Below, piece after piece: positions 1 to 10,665 of a stretch of DNA of 64,000 nucleotides (positions within the stretch are counted from its first letter, which is position 1; each line of letters begins with the position of its first letter). The position numbers and the translations under genes were made by a program. The stretch is taken from NCBI GenBank assembly GCA_003665825.1, contig QPFY01000006.1, positions 1,178,001 through 1,242,000 on the forward strand, given 5' to 3'. The notes beneath the pieces were generated by a model. That model saw nothing but the letters and a program-made list of their open reading frames with translations. It had not been told where the DNA came from and ran no database searches. Source of the stretch: Microbotryum silenes-acaulis (Eukaryota > Basidiomycota > Microbotryomycetes > Microbotryales > Microbotryaceae).

Positions 1-551
1 GGGGTCACCGGGAGAGTCGAAGGCGATTGGGCCAGGCGACGTTGAGCAAGTTTTGAAGCGGGAGCTTGAGCGGGCTGAGCGTTGAAGTGGGGCACACTCC
101 AACGATAACCTTGCGTGCAGCACAGGAGCTGTCTACGATCACAGACAGCCGGGACGAGCTCGGACAGCAGCGGCAGCAGTGGGTGAGTCCGAAAGCCGCG
201 ACTCGGCCGAGTCGGGTTCCGCCTTCTCCGTCGGCCGGCGCCAACTGCAGTGGGCATCATTAGCCCGGCGCCGAGGTTCTGGCGTAGCAGCGGAGTAAGC
301 GGGGACAAGTCCGGGCGAGGCCTGATGCCTGATGACAGCCTCGGGTACTCTCTGCTACCAGGTATATAGGGGCTCCCAGGTTTCATCCTCCGCCCTTCCA
401 GCTTTTCATGGGCCGACGGCCGGGCGTGAACTCTGGGAGACTCTGGCCTTCGTGGTCCTCGGCACCTGGCGGCCTTCCACCGATCCGCTAATTGTACACG
501 AGTCGGAGCTTGGAAATCGGGGCCGCCATCCATGTCCAGGGAGTTGCCGGC

Positions 552-659
552 GAAGCGGAAAAAGAAAAAAAAGAAGGAAAGGAAGGAGAAAAGAGAAGAA
601 AAGAGAAAAAAAAAGGGGGAAAGGAAATAAGGAAAAGGTAAGGAAAGAAGGGAAGACGA
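552..659. repeat. Purine-only tract
   Basis: About 105 bases of almost uninterrupted A and G on the plus strand (mixed GAAA/GGAA), with a matching pyrimidine tract on the other strand. The ORFs seen through it are only Lys/Arg-rich or Phe/Leu-rich translations of the tract and are not genes. Confidence 0.8.
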
Positions 660-754
660 ACACATGACGTACATGGTGTTGAGTTGACACGTGAGGAGTA
701 CACTCTGTAGGCTACATGAGCGCGAGCGCGCGCGGGCTTTCTCTTAGCTTCCTT

Positions 755-868
755 CTGATTCGAGCGTTCTAACGTATTGAACCACCTCGAATCAGGTCAG
801 TAGTATTCACGGTATCATATTGCAATAGTTAACTGAGCGTTCTAACGTATTGAACCACCTCGAATCAG
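755..868. repeat. 34-bp direct repeat doublet, first copy inside a hairpin
   Basis: The 34 bases at 762-795 recur exactly at 835-868, 73 bp apart. The first copy is bounded by a perfect 10-bp inverted repeat, CTGATTCGAG at 755-764 and CTCGAATCAG at 786-795, so it can fold into a stem with a 21-nt loop. The second copy lacks the left arm. This looks like a partly duplicated miniature inverted-repeat unit. Confidence 0.75.
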
Positions 869-2731
869 ACGCCGAGATTCAAGACATGGTCATAGTACTC
901 TCTTGTTGCATAACTTGCCCGAAGTCGGTAGTTTTGCACCAACACCAGGTACACGTAAAGATGGTATGCCTAAGCTTTAGAAACACGCTTACAGTCCCGC
1001 TCGCAGCCGCCTCACTTCAAAGCCTTCTCAAGGCTCGGACAGCAGTGTAAAGAGCAATGAAAAAAGCAGGCTTTGAACACGTGGATTACAAGATATATCC
1101 TTTGCTTTACCAGAAATCTTCCACAGAAATTGTGCGACCATCTCACCGTGTTTGGAGTTTCAGTGGCTAGAGTAAGGCACCGGTCAATTGAGATCGCGGG
1201 TTCGGCGAGGCCAATCCGAGCTACCAACGAGTCTCGAGTCACCGTTCTTGAGGACCGTTTTGTTGCGCTCGTATCCGTCGGAGCACATCCTGAATGGTGG
1301 ATTAAGTCGTAAATTGAAGATCGACGAAACATCAAGATACCGAGGATGTCCATGTAAGAAGCGCAGGGAAGGATGCCGATCGATACCGATGCCGATAATG
1401 ATCAAGCCGAGGTCATAAGATCTTGTCATATGGTCCGCCGAGCATGAACTCACGCCAGTCCTTCTTCTTGCGAGCTTCGATACAAATGCCGTTGGTAGCG
1501 CGAAGTTATGGTACGCTGGATGGCAGGTCGTGGAGCCAATCTGCGTCCTCCTTGTGTTCCGATCTTAGTGGTCGCATCGGTCACGATTTCGTCCCGCCGC
1601 AGTTCCAAAAGCACATCTCGTCCTCGATCGCCGAGGGAGCACAAGACCCGACACTTTTGCCGTCTGATGCTTGTAAAGTGTTTTCGATTCTTCTTAGTAG
1701 TAACTGAATTTGTTGATTGCTCTGCCTACTTGAGAGATGGCGTCTATTCGGATCTTCGACTATACGGACCGGGTGGGCTCGGTAGAACTAAAGTCGAAGC
1801 GAAGTGTAGCTCAAAGTGACCGATAGATACGTTGAACGAGTCGGACTGGGTATCGGAACATGAGTGAAAGTCTTTCTGTTCACTTCTCTGGGAACGGGGA
1901 ACACATAAACGCCGACTTCAGTACACGAGATGGAGCGGCACGGGGAACGGGCTAATGGTCGGGCGACGACTCACGGTACCTTTTCTCGAACGGCTCTATT
2001 TCATGGCAGATGTTGTGACGATGGATGTCAGCCTAGCAACGGATATCACAGAGACGATCCTTAGTATTCGAGCTGTTACCATTGACCTGCACTCCTTGCG
2101 TAGTCCAATGATCGTGGTCGACCAACGTTGGCTCCGACCTGATCTTTATCGGCGACTCCTGAACTTGCCTTCTTTGAAGGTATCGCTCAGCGGGTATTCC
2201 AAGTTTTGCTACTTGCTTCTTTATCGGTCTGATCGTCTTCAAGAATGCTTTGGGACGTTGTAGGCGGTTGACGACGATGGAAGGCGGTTCACGGCGGACC
2301 TCGGGAGCAGGCTGACGTCGGTGCGCTCGTGATGCTAGATTGATGGCTGTCTTGCTCGATCGATGGCTTATGTAGGTTGATGAGCGTTGGATTACAGCCC
2401 AACTGCGTGTCTTCGTCAACCTAAAGCGTAAGATGTGCTAGTTCAGCTCGCCCAGGCGTGCTGTTCGCGCAAAATCGTTTCGATCGGCTTTGCTGAACGG
2501 CATCGGATGGGATCAACAATTGATAGCGAGTCTTGCGGTGACGTGGCAAAACATGTTGTGTTGGCTCGAAGGCCGAAGAAGTGCGGACGTTGGGCATAGA
2601 TCAGGACAGGTAGAGGGCTGAGAAAGAGCTCGATGCGATTGTTGCGCCGCGGGCAACACGTGACTTCTGCTAACTTCCCGTGGGCCAATGACAACTTCCC
2701 CCACCTTTCTGCCAAGTTCCCCCACGCCTCT

Positions 2732-2814
2732 GCCAACTTCGCCAACTTCATTGCCTAAGCGGGCCGCCAGCGGGCCTCAAGCGCATGCGCGCGCCTGAAG
2801 TTGGCGAAGTTGGC
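2732..2814. repeat. Perfect 19-bp inverted repeat
   Basis: GCCAACTTCGCCAACTTCA at 2732-2750 is the exact reverse complement of 2796-2814, with 45 bp between the arms. To the left (about 2660-2735) are imperfect tandem repeats of the same word (AACTTCCCC / CCAAGTTCC / CCAACTTC). The left arm and these repeats make the minus-strand translation look like a repeating Lys-Leu-Ala peptide. I see no gene. Confidence 0.75.
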
Positions 2815-3412
2815 ACTCACTCCCTGGACACCGCCAGCGCCCCGGAAATCGGAGAAAGATGTTGAATTTCATTCTACTACAAGCCTTCGAACACTTCAAC
2901 CTCGGGCCCCCATCTGCCAGGTCCGCCCAACCTCTCACCTCGGGCGCCTTTGCCTTCGCAGCCAAGCCGCCCCCTTGTCGTCGCCGCCAGGCCGCCCCCT
3001 TGTCCCCGCGCCCGCCTGTTCAACTCACGCTCGCGCGCCGCTCCCTCCACGGGACTTAGTCATATCCGCGCCTCTCCAACGTTGCTGAGCCAATGCCTCC
3101 ACCTCGCCACAGCCAGTTGCCGCCTCCGACCTCATGAACCACCGGCCATACAGAACATCGCCCCTTCATGAAGTACGTCGCCTACCACCTGGAACTCACC
3201 GTAACGGATCGCCACCTCCAACAACACCAGACCTTGTGGATAAGTCCTCCCCCGTGTTCATCGTCCAACACGACACCTCTCAGCCTCGATGGCCCACTTG
3301 GAGTTCCGCCTTATGCGCTTCGCACCGTGCCTGTCTAATTTGCCATAATTCACCCGCGCGCCTGCTTGCTAGAACCGTGTCCAACCCGTGCTCCCCTGTG
3401 CCTTTATTCCTC

Positions 3413-3528
3413 TTCTCTACCGCTTCCCATCATTAGCCAGACTGCTAATCTTCGGTAGAGAATAGGTTAGTTGCAATCCCATCTACCGCTTCCCATCATT
3501 AGCCAGACTGCTAATCTTCGGTAGAGAA
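3413..3528. repeat. 47-bp direct repeat doublet with terminal inverted repeats
   Basis: Positions 3416-3462 are repeated exactly at 3482-3528. The first copy, extended to 3413, starts TTCTCTACCG and ends CGGTAGAGAA, a perfect 10-bp inverted repeat. The second copy keeps the right arm but has only part of the left. A 19-bp spacer separates the copies. The architecture matches the doublet at 755-868, although the sequence is different. Confidence 0.8.
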
Positions 3529-5967
3529 CAGATCGTCCAGCCGCACCGCGCCCTTCTCGTCAGACCGCGCCTGTGCCGCCTCACGACTTCTCCCCCTGGC
3601 CCGTCCGTCGCAACCGTAGCCACGTCGACGCTCCACCGGTAGCCCCAGCGGTCGCTACTCCCAAGTCCGAAACCTCTTCGGCATCCACTCAACAAAAGAG
3701 ACTTGCATGCCCGCCTTATCTGCGCCGAGAAGACACGGTTCGTTGTTCTTTATAGCTACTTCCAGGACAATGGAGTACCTGTTTCTAGAACTGCTGCGAG
3801 GATATAGTAGGCAAGGATCGTTGTTCGATGGCCATAGCTACACTGGAGTTTCGAAGAGCCCTGAGATGGGACTCCACGGCTGTAGCCCGAACGAACAGGC
3901 CGGTGCGAAAGTACTACTTTTGGGGTGTGGGAGGTGCTGCAGCAGGAAACGCCTATGGTGGGCATTGTCTGGGCGTTGAGACGATCCCGATTCTTGATCA
4001 GCCGATGGCAAGGGCCAAAGGGCCGACGCAGGAAACTACTTCTTCAGAGACAGGACTCCGAGGCGCCGGCATTTCTTGACGTTGGAGCTTTGTTGCGAGG
4101 CAGCTGGCAAATCTCGATGACGCCCCTAAGCCTCGTGCAAAAAGGTTCGGAACATCCGTCTCGACACAATAGACGAGCTTGTAGGACTGAAAGTCAGGAA
4201 ACAATACTCGAAGGCTTGGCTTTTGTAAAAAGGTCTTCCTGCAGCTGTGTCAGATCCGCTTTACAATCAAGTCGATCTTGATCACCGACGACGCCCACGA
4301 TCGAAATCGCGATGGACAGAGTCCGAGCGGTTCGTAGGCTTGAGGCTCGCGCGTATGAAGATCTTTATAGACTACTCTGCCGAACCGGTGGCAGCGGTCT
4401 GCCCGGTGCTTTTGAGCTTTTCGGGCACCGCTCAGCTCCGACGATTGTGAATGCAGAAATCAATTTATTTGCGTGCCATGTCTCGCAAAAATTTGTAGGG
4501 TTCGCGAGCAGCCGCAGCGCGCCCGTGTTAAGAAGACTCGGGACGGTTTGACGAAAAGCGTACTGGTAGGTTGGGAACTTGAGAGGTAGGTACCTAGTGA
4601 ATCTGTCTTTCTGCCACTACACGATTACCTTACCTACCTATCTAACCACCTACCCCGAGTTACTTGACTCCGCTAGGTGTGCATGAATCTTATAGATTGG
4701 CAGCTGATTGCGCCCGAGACCTGCAGTGCATGGTTGACCGTCCTTAGTAGCTGCCCCTGCGCTTCTCGTGGAAACTTCTCATTAATGAGGGTCAGCGGGA
4801 CCTCTTCATGACCTGACAGCTTTATCGCAGGCAAATCACATGCCAGCTGCCCGTTTGTGTCGCCCGTTAGTACTAAGTACTCGAAAACCAAGTGTCGGTA
4901 CCGTCCTCGACGACCTTTCCTACGCTGCCTCTCTAGACCTCGAAATTTGAGTGACGTGCCTCGGGCGGTGTGTCCCTGGGACTGACTACCCCTGTGTGAG
5001 ACCTGCCAATTCCCGCCCCACACCCCGCTGCGACTGAAGGAGTGCACCAGACTGAAAAGTAATCCCTGGGTACCTGTTCTTGGTTACCTGTGATAAATCA
5101 AAACCTTTTGCACCTGGTTCTTTCTGGCGCTATCTTTGTTAGAAATTGTCAGAAATGATTCCTCTGGCGAGGCTGTCGGAGTTCAGGCTCGCGGAGCTCT
5201 CCGTGATTGGTGGACGTTAGGCGTCCGATAGATCCCGGAAGTCCCTGCCATCTAGCGGGTAATTGACAGTACCTTCGCTGCTTAAGATTCGAGGTAGAGC
5301 CTACCCAGCTGACCCATCGTCCAGCCAAGTTGGACAGGACAGGCAGGACACTGCAGTGGTAAATTCTTTCGCCGGTACTGCCGAGCCAGGAAGAATTGTG
5401 CCGGTGCGCGTGCTATTGCGGATGATAGATGCTCGGTCGAGCGGTCCGGACCCAGTCTGAAACACCAGTACCCACCATTGCTCCTGTCTCGCGGAAAACG
5501 ACATAGTTTGCGGGAATTGGGCATAGCAAATTCGATGCTGTGGTAGGCTGTGGTCGGCTTGAAACATGGCTCGCTCCGAGGCTCCAGCAGGCAGGCTCCA
5601 GCTACTCTTCACTCGGCACGTCACGCGGTCAGCCCGTCGCCGCCATCGCGCGTCTCTCGTATTGGAACACAACGTGATTCGTGGCTCCCGAACCACAGCA
5701 ATATCGTCGGAGCACCTCGCACTCGCTACGCAAGGGCGTTGCAGTATAACGGGCCGAAAGGAAGGGAGGACTGGAAGCGATTGACGCTTTGTGCTGATAC
5801 TCTGTACGTCCCGAGCTGTCACCTACGCAGCTGTAGGCTCCACGTCGGCGTAATCATCGTTGAGCTGAACGACCACGCTCCGTGCCCCACCTCTCATCCA
5901 ATCCTTTGATCGCACACCCAGAATCAACTCGGCACAAGAAAGCTTCCTAGAGCCAGATCACGACGCG

Positions 5968-8961
5968 ATGTCAGGCGATGTAGCACCTGCGGTTCCCCTG
6001 GCGTCGTCGAGCAGTCTACCAGCACTCGACTTGTGTCGCCTCGCCGACCTCGACGATGCTCCTACCGAAGCTGAGTGGCTCAACCACCTTCTCAAGGCAA
6101 CCATGAGTCACGACAGGGCATCTCAAAGCTCGTCACAAGCCAACCTGGGCTCCCTGGAGGCGTCGCTGGGCAAGGCACTAGCCGCACTCGAGGTCGCGAC
6201 GCACGATACGTCCGCGCTCGTGGACCGCACCATCGACGACATCTCTCGCTCGGTACCTCGACTTGCGTTCGATCTACAGCTCATGCGCGAGAACGCACTA
6301 CTCCTACGCTTTACGCTCGATGGGATCCGGAAACGCGCCGGGACGGGCTCAGGCTTTGGCGAGAACCCCGAGGTCTCATGTGTGATGGAGAAGCTTCGGG
6401 TCTTGGATCTGGCCAAAGCTCGTATGGAGGCTGCCCGGGATGTCTTGCGAGAAGCCGAGAGCTGGAGTACGCTCGAAAGCGAAGTTGCAGGGCTGCTCGG
6501 TGAGCAAGCCTTCGCTAAGGCGGCGGAACGACTCGAAGAGGCCGCGAGGAGCATGGTCGTCTTCCAGAACACGATCGAGTACGAGGCCCGACGCGCTCTG
6601 ATGGTCTCGCTACAGAACCAACTCGAAGCCTCGCTGTCTAGCTCGCTGGTCAGTGCCATCAATACTCGAGACGTCAAGACGTGCAAGTCGTACTATGCCA
6701 TCTTTGGTCAGATCCAGCGCGAAGCCGAGTTCACGGCATACTACTTTGGATCGCGGCGCAGCGCGCTCGTCGATGCATGGGTCAATGCCAACCTCATCGA
6801 TATACCTAATGTGATGATTGAACTTGATGCTGCGAGTACTGCGACATCAACTGCCTCGGCCTCGATCATGTCCGCTTCGACCCCTATCAAGCTCACCTCG
6901 TTCCTCATCAAGTTCTATGGTGACTTGCATGCCCTACTCGCCGAGGAACGCACATACGTGCCTGCGATCTTTCCCGATCCTGCACCGACCATCTCCTCCT
7001 TCGTCTCGACAACTCTTGAAGGTCTCTCGCCCTCCTTGCCTCAGCGCCTCAGTGCCATCGCCGACACGTATGGACCGCTCATCTTGCCCGAGCTCATCCA
7101 AGCTTATCGCGCGACCGAAGACTTTGCTCTCAGCGTCGATCAAATCATCTCCAAGCTCGATCCGTCTTCTGCGACCCCTTTGGCTACCCACGGCAGCTCG
7201 GGAAGTGTCTCAGGAGCTCCGTTCGTATCCTCGCCCGGGCTCGAAGGCAGCGCGCCGGCGACCCCCTCGAAGCGCCACCGAAGACTGTCGAAACGCATGT
7301 CGACGTCCCGGAGAATGGGCTCCCGTTCACTGTCCTTCGGCGGTTCGGCTGTTTCCAATACCGATGGCGCAGGTGTGCCCACAACGGCCAATCACGCGGC
7401 TGTGCGAGCATGGGAGACGGCGATGTTCGAGCCCTTCTTAGATTGGCAGGTCGAGTATCCCGAGCTCGAACGGCAGTACCTCGCATACGAAGTCGCACGT
7501 GTCACGGGACCACCAGGAACGGATGTGATGGGCTATCTCATCGAGGAAGGTGCGGGCGCGTCCTCGGGTTCGAGAGATCAGAAGGGTGGAGAGAAGGGGG
7601 CGCGAGCTCTGTGGGATCTGACATCCAGTGTCTTTTCTCTGATGGAGGACGCGATAAGTCGATCTTCGGCGATGACCCACGGCTATGCTGTAGCGGGTAT
7701 CGTCGAAGTCATTGACGGTCAGCTGGTCGATTTCCTCGACCAGAGAAAGAATGAGCTCAACCGCGCCAAATCCATGGCAGGGCATGCGCGTCGAAGACAA
7801 GGGCTTAGGAGCGAGAATGAGGACGAAGCTGCGTTTGAAGGACTCGAGTACTCGATCGAGGACTGGGGCACGTTCCAGCTTGGTCTAAGTTTGCTCGATA
7901 CGTGTCGTTCGATCACCCACCGGCTGACTTCGTTCGAAAACAAGCTGCAGACTCGGCTGATGATTCTGGCGCAGACGATCCGGGAAGCGAGGGAGGATCC
8001 ATTGCATTATACCATTCCCGGGACGACTCGCGGTGCCATCACATTACTGCGACAGTCAGCTCTGAACTCTGTCGAGCTGGCTCAACTGCTCGAACCGCTC
8101 GAACGACTTCAGGACGCATCGACAGGTCCGCCGGCTCCACCCCTCTCGCTCGCGCTCATGCCCAAGGCTCGATTCGCGACCGTCGAGTTCACGCGTGCGA
8201 CGCAACTATTCCTACATGAGACCATCTTGGCCCCTCTCCTCGCTCACCTCAATGACTACGCCGTACTTCCAACCTGGACCACATCGCAGGATCAGCGACC
8301 CGGAGCCAAAGGCGCGTTCGACTTGGCGATCCCCACCTTCTCGCTCTCCCCCACGGAGACAATCTCGCGGGTCGGCGAAGGTCTTTTCAACCTGCCCCGG
8401 CTCTTCGAAGTCTACGCTGGCGATGATGCCCTCGCCTTTTCGATCGAGACGTTGCCGCACGTCGACGCTGAGGCTCTGCGCGCTCTGCAGCCGCCCTCGC
8501 TCGCTTCGCCCATCAGCCCCGCGCATCGTCCGTCGCTGAGCCGTTCACGAATGAGTGAATCCGTGTCGCTTTCTCCCCCTGCGACGTCGGCCTTCTCCCG
8601 CCGTGTCGCGAGCGTCTCCTTGGTCTCGATGCCGAGCTCTCACTCCCATCTGAGCGCCGAGACGGTCATCTCAACGTGGTTGTCGTCCTTGACGCTATCG
8701 ATCCTGCACCACCTCACGTCCGTCGTGCTACCGACGATGCATCGTCTGTCCAAACATGGGGCCCGGCAACTCGTCAGTGATTTGGACTATATCGTCAATG
8801 TTGCAAGAGCGTTGGATGTTGAAGCAAGCGATGAGCTCGAGGCGTGGAGGGATGCTGCGGCTTTGGAGGAGAAGCCGGGTAATGAGGAGGAGTTGGGGAT
8901 GGACAAGCGCGTGTATGAGAGAGTGGCCAAGATGCGAGGATGGAGAAAGACGGGGGCTTGA
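5968..8961 (+). CDS. Conserved oligomeric Golgi complex subunit 7 (Cog7)
   Basis: Uninterrupted 997-residue frame. The first about 130 residues carry the Cog7 N-terminal signature: a helical segment containing VDRTIDDISRSVPRLAFDLQ and then MRENALLLRF, followed by coiled-coil-rich helices. Cog7 is a subunit of the COG tethering complex, which acts on retrograde transport vesicles at the Golgi and keeps glycosylation enzymes in place. A Ser/Pro/Gly-rich insertion (about residues 400-460) and a Ser-rich stretch near residues 845-890 make it longer than animal Cog7 (about 770 residues), as is common in fungi. The start at 5968 is the first Met of the frame and directly precedes the conserved helices. 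No intron is needed. The preceding 5' region has no other gene; the next gene on the same strand starts 1.7 kb downstream. Confidence 0.85.
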   Translation: MSGDVAPAVPLASSSSLPALDLCRLADLDDAPTEAEWLNHLLKATMSHDRASQSSSQANLGSLEASLGKALAALEVATHDTSALVDRTIDDISRSVPRLAFDLQLMRENALLLRFTLDGIRKRAGTGSGFGENPEVSCVMEKLRVLDLAKARMEAARDVLREAESWSTLESEVAGLLGEQAFAKAAERLEEAARSMVVFQNTIEYEARRALMVSLQNQLEASLSSSLVSAINTRDVKTCKSYYAIFGQIQREAEFTAYYFGSRRSALVDAWVNANLIDIPNVMIELDAASTATSTASASIMSASTPIKLTSFLIKFYGDLHALLAEERTYVPAIFPDPAPTISSFVSTTLEGLSPSLPQRLSAIADTYGPLILPELIQAYRATEDFALSVDQIISKLDPSSATPLATHGSSGSVSGAPFVSSPGLEGSAPATPSKRHRRLSKRMSTSRRMGSRSLSFGGSAVSNTDGAGVPTTANHAAVRAWETAMFEPFLDWQVEYPELERQYLAYEVARVTGPPGTDVMGYLIEEGAGASSGSRDQKGGEKGARALWDLTSSVFSLMEDAISRSSAMTHGYAVAGIVEVIDGQLVDFLDQRKNELNRAKSMAGHARRRQGLRSENEDEAAFEGLEYSIEDWGTFQLGLSLLDTCRSITHRLTSFENKLQTRLMILAQTIREAREDPLHYTIPGTTRGAITLLRQSALNSVELAQLLEPLERLQDASTGPPAPPLSLALMPKARFATVEFTRATQLFLHETILAPLLAHLNDYAVLPTWTTSQDQRPGAKGAFDLAIPTFSLSPTETISRVGEGLFNLPRLFEVYAGDDALAFSIETLPHVDAEALRALQPPSLASPISPAHRPSLSRSRMSESVSLSPPATSAFSRRVASVSLVSMPSSHSHLSAETVISTWLSSLTLSILHHLTSVVLPTMHRLSKHGARQLVSDLDYIVNVARALDVEASDELEAWRDAAALEEKPGNEEELGMDKRVYERVAKMRGWRKTGA

Positions 8962-10665
8962 CGAGAGTGAAGGCAGGATCATGTTGTGATGTAGAGAGCG
9001 CTGCACGTGAACTGTCACGAGGATTTCTCTCCACAAAAAGCTTGCACCGATACTTTGAAGAGCGCGTGAGCTCATCCTCAGTGGCGTTGCCTTGGCGCAA
9101 GTCGGGCTGCCAAATAGGTACCCGTGACGCCTCCTCCCCACCTTCAAACGCGCTCAAACCCCCGTTCGGCTCAAACATCCCATCGGTTGCATAGGCATTT
9201 ACCCGGTCTCTCCCAGCGGGCTTACTATACTTTGTAGGTACTTGAATCCTCCGTCCAGCGTCTCGTGAAGTTCTGGCGTCACTCGGCCGAGTCCCGGTCG
9301 CGCCTCGGAGACTGGGCTCAGGGGCAATGATAGATCTGGCAGCTACAGAGTTTTGACAGCTTGGATACGGGTCTTGCTTCCTAGGCACGGACTTCTTGTG
9401 ACAAGACTGCCCAAAAAATTCAGTGGCGTAATTACCTTGAGGCGAGTGCAGGTACAGAAATGACGAATTCCCGGATGAACTTCTTCGTCAGTCGGCAAGG
9501 CGTCGGTCGCGTCGCGGCAGTACCCGTAAAGGCGCGCAGCGCTCGGTCGAGACTGTGACCACAGCCCCGGCCTCGGGATGATCAGGCAGAATACACGATG
9601 TAGGCACGCAATATTGGCAGCTGTTATTAAAGCCTTACGCTATTTAACTACCCTTCTGATTTCAATATGCATCTATTGAAATCGTCAGTCTTTTGGACCG
9701 TGTAACCTAGTCGTGAAGGCCCTGCGGTATCCCACGACGGTACACACCCTTCAGCTCGACACTATCCGGATCCACAAACCAGGTCAACCCAGACGCACCC
9801 AGGCCGGCTGAACTGCGGTCCCCCCAGAGACTGCACCGAGCTTCCGTTCGACCGCCCCGACGGTCGATTTGCACCGGCGCCCGTTCGCGGCCCCCTCTCC
9901 GGAGCGCGCTCCCGGTGGGATTCGGGGCACCACATTGCAGGCGAAGACCAGTTCGCCGCGGTCAGTGCCAACTGAGCTTCCAATAGCGCATGACAGCTCC
10001 AACATCTGCCTCCGATCGGCCTGGACTGGACTGGGAGAGGAGTGTCGATGCCGCGACGTCATTTCCGAACTTCCACGGAGACCGGGACTGCCAGTGAGGT
10101 GAGCCATGCAACCTTGAGAAGGTTTAGTGTTCTCATCTCCCGTCGTGTGACTGATCCTGTACACTATTTTTATTGCCTGTTGACAGGGACCTATTTCAGA
10201 TCACCTTGCGACGTCTGCCCTCGGCTTCATGCCTTACTTTGCCAACAGCTACGGCCTTAGCTCAGTACCCAGGTACCGATAACTCTTGGCCCACCTCACA
10301 ACAATCATTTTGTTCCGAAAACCGGCGATGCCGGGCCTAAAACCGCCCGACAGAACGCTCCGAATGCTTCCTCTTTTTCGTCCTCGTATGCACCGTCTCC
10401 GCTCGGTGCCACTGCTCCATGGTATGAGCACGATTCCCGGTCTTTGCTGGACCAGACATCACAATCAAGTCAACCGCGTGCCTTGGACTGGGCGACTTCG
10501 GTAAATTCTCCTGGGGGGGGAGGAGCAGGATGTTGCACAGATATCACCGCGCTACTGACAACCCCTGAGCGGGAATGACAGACACTCCTACATTCTAGCA
10601 TCCATGCTCAAATACTGACCGCACATTGACTCTCATTTCAAGCTTTCGCAACGGCTGTACCGCTG
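8962..10665. other. Intergenic region
   Basis: About 1.7 kb between Cog7 and the next plus-strand gene. I see no conserved coding frame. It contains an 8-base G run near 10,509 and a 12-bp palindrome ACTCGGCCGAGT near 9281 that also occurs near 203. It probably includes the Cog7 3' end and the promoter of the next gene. Confidence 0.5.

Larger units (their letters stand above)
1..5967. other. Gene-poor region with no supportable gene
   Basis: I find no reading frame here with recognisable domains, conserved motifs or a convincing exon chain. The open frames are short, overlap on both strands and read as low-complexity Arg/Ser/Pro-rich translations. The region does hold several short repeats, listed separately (purine tract, 34-bp doublet, 19-bp inverted repeat, 47-bp doublet). 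It may be relic transposon DNA or the far upstream region of the COG7 gene. Confidence 0.5.

Noticed and set aside
552..659. Lys/Arg-rich (plus) or Phe-rich (minus) proteins over the purine tract
   Set aside because: They are translations of a low-complexity tract with no start context or conserved part.
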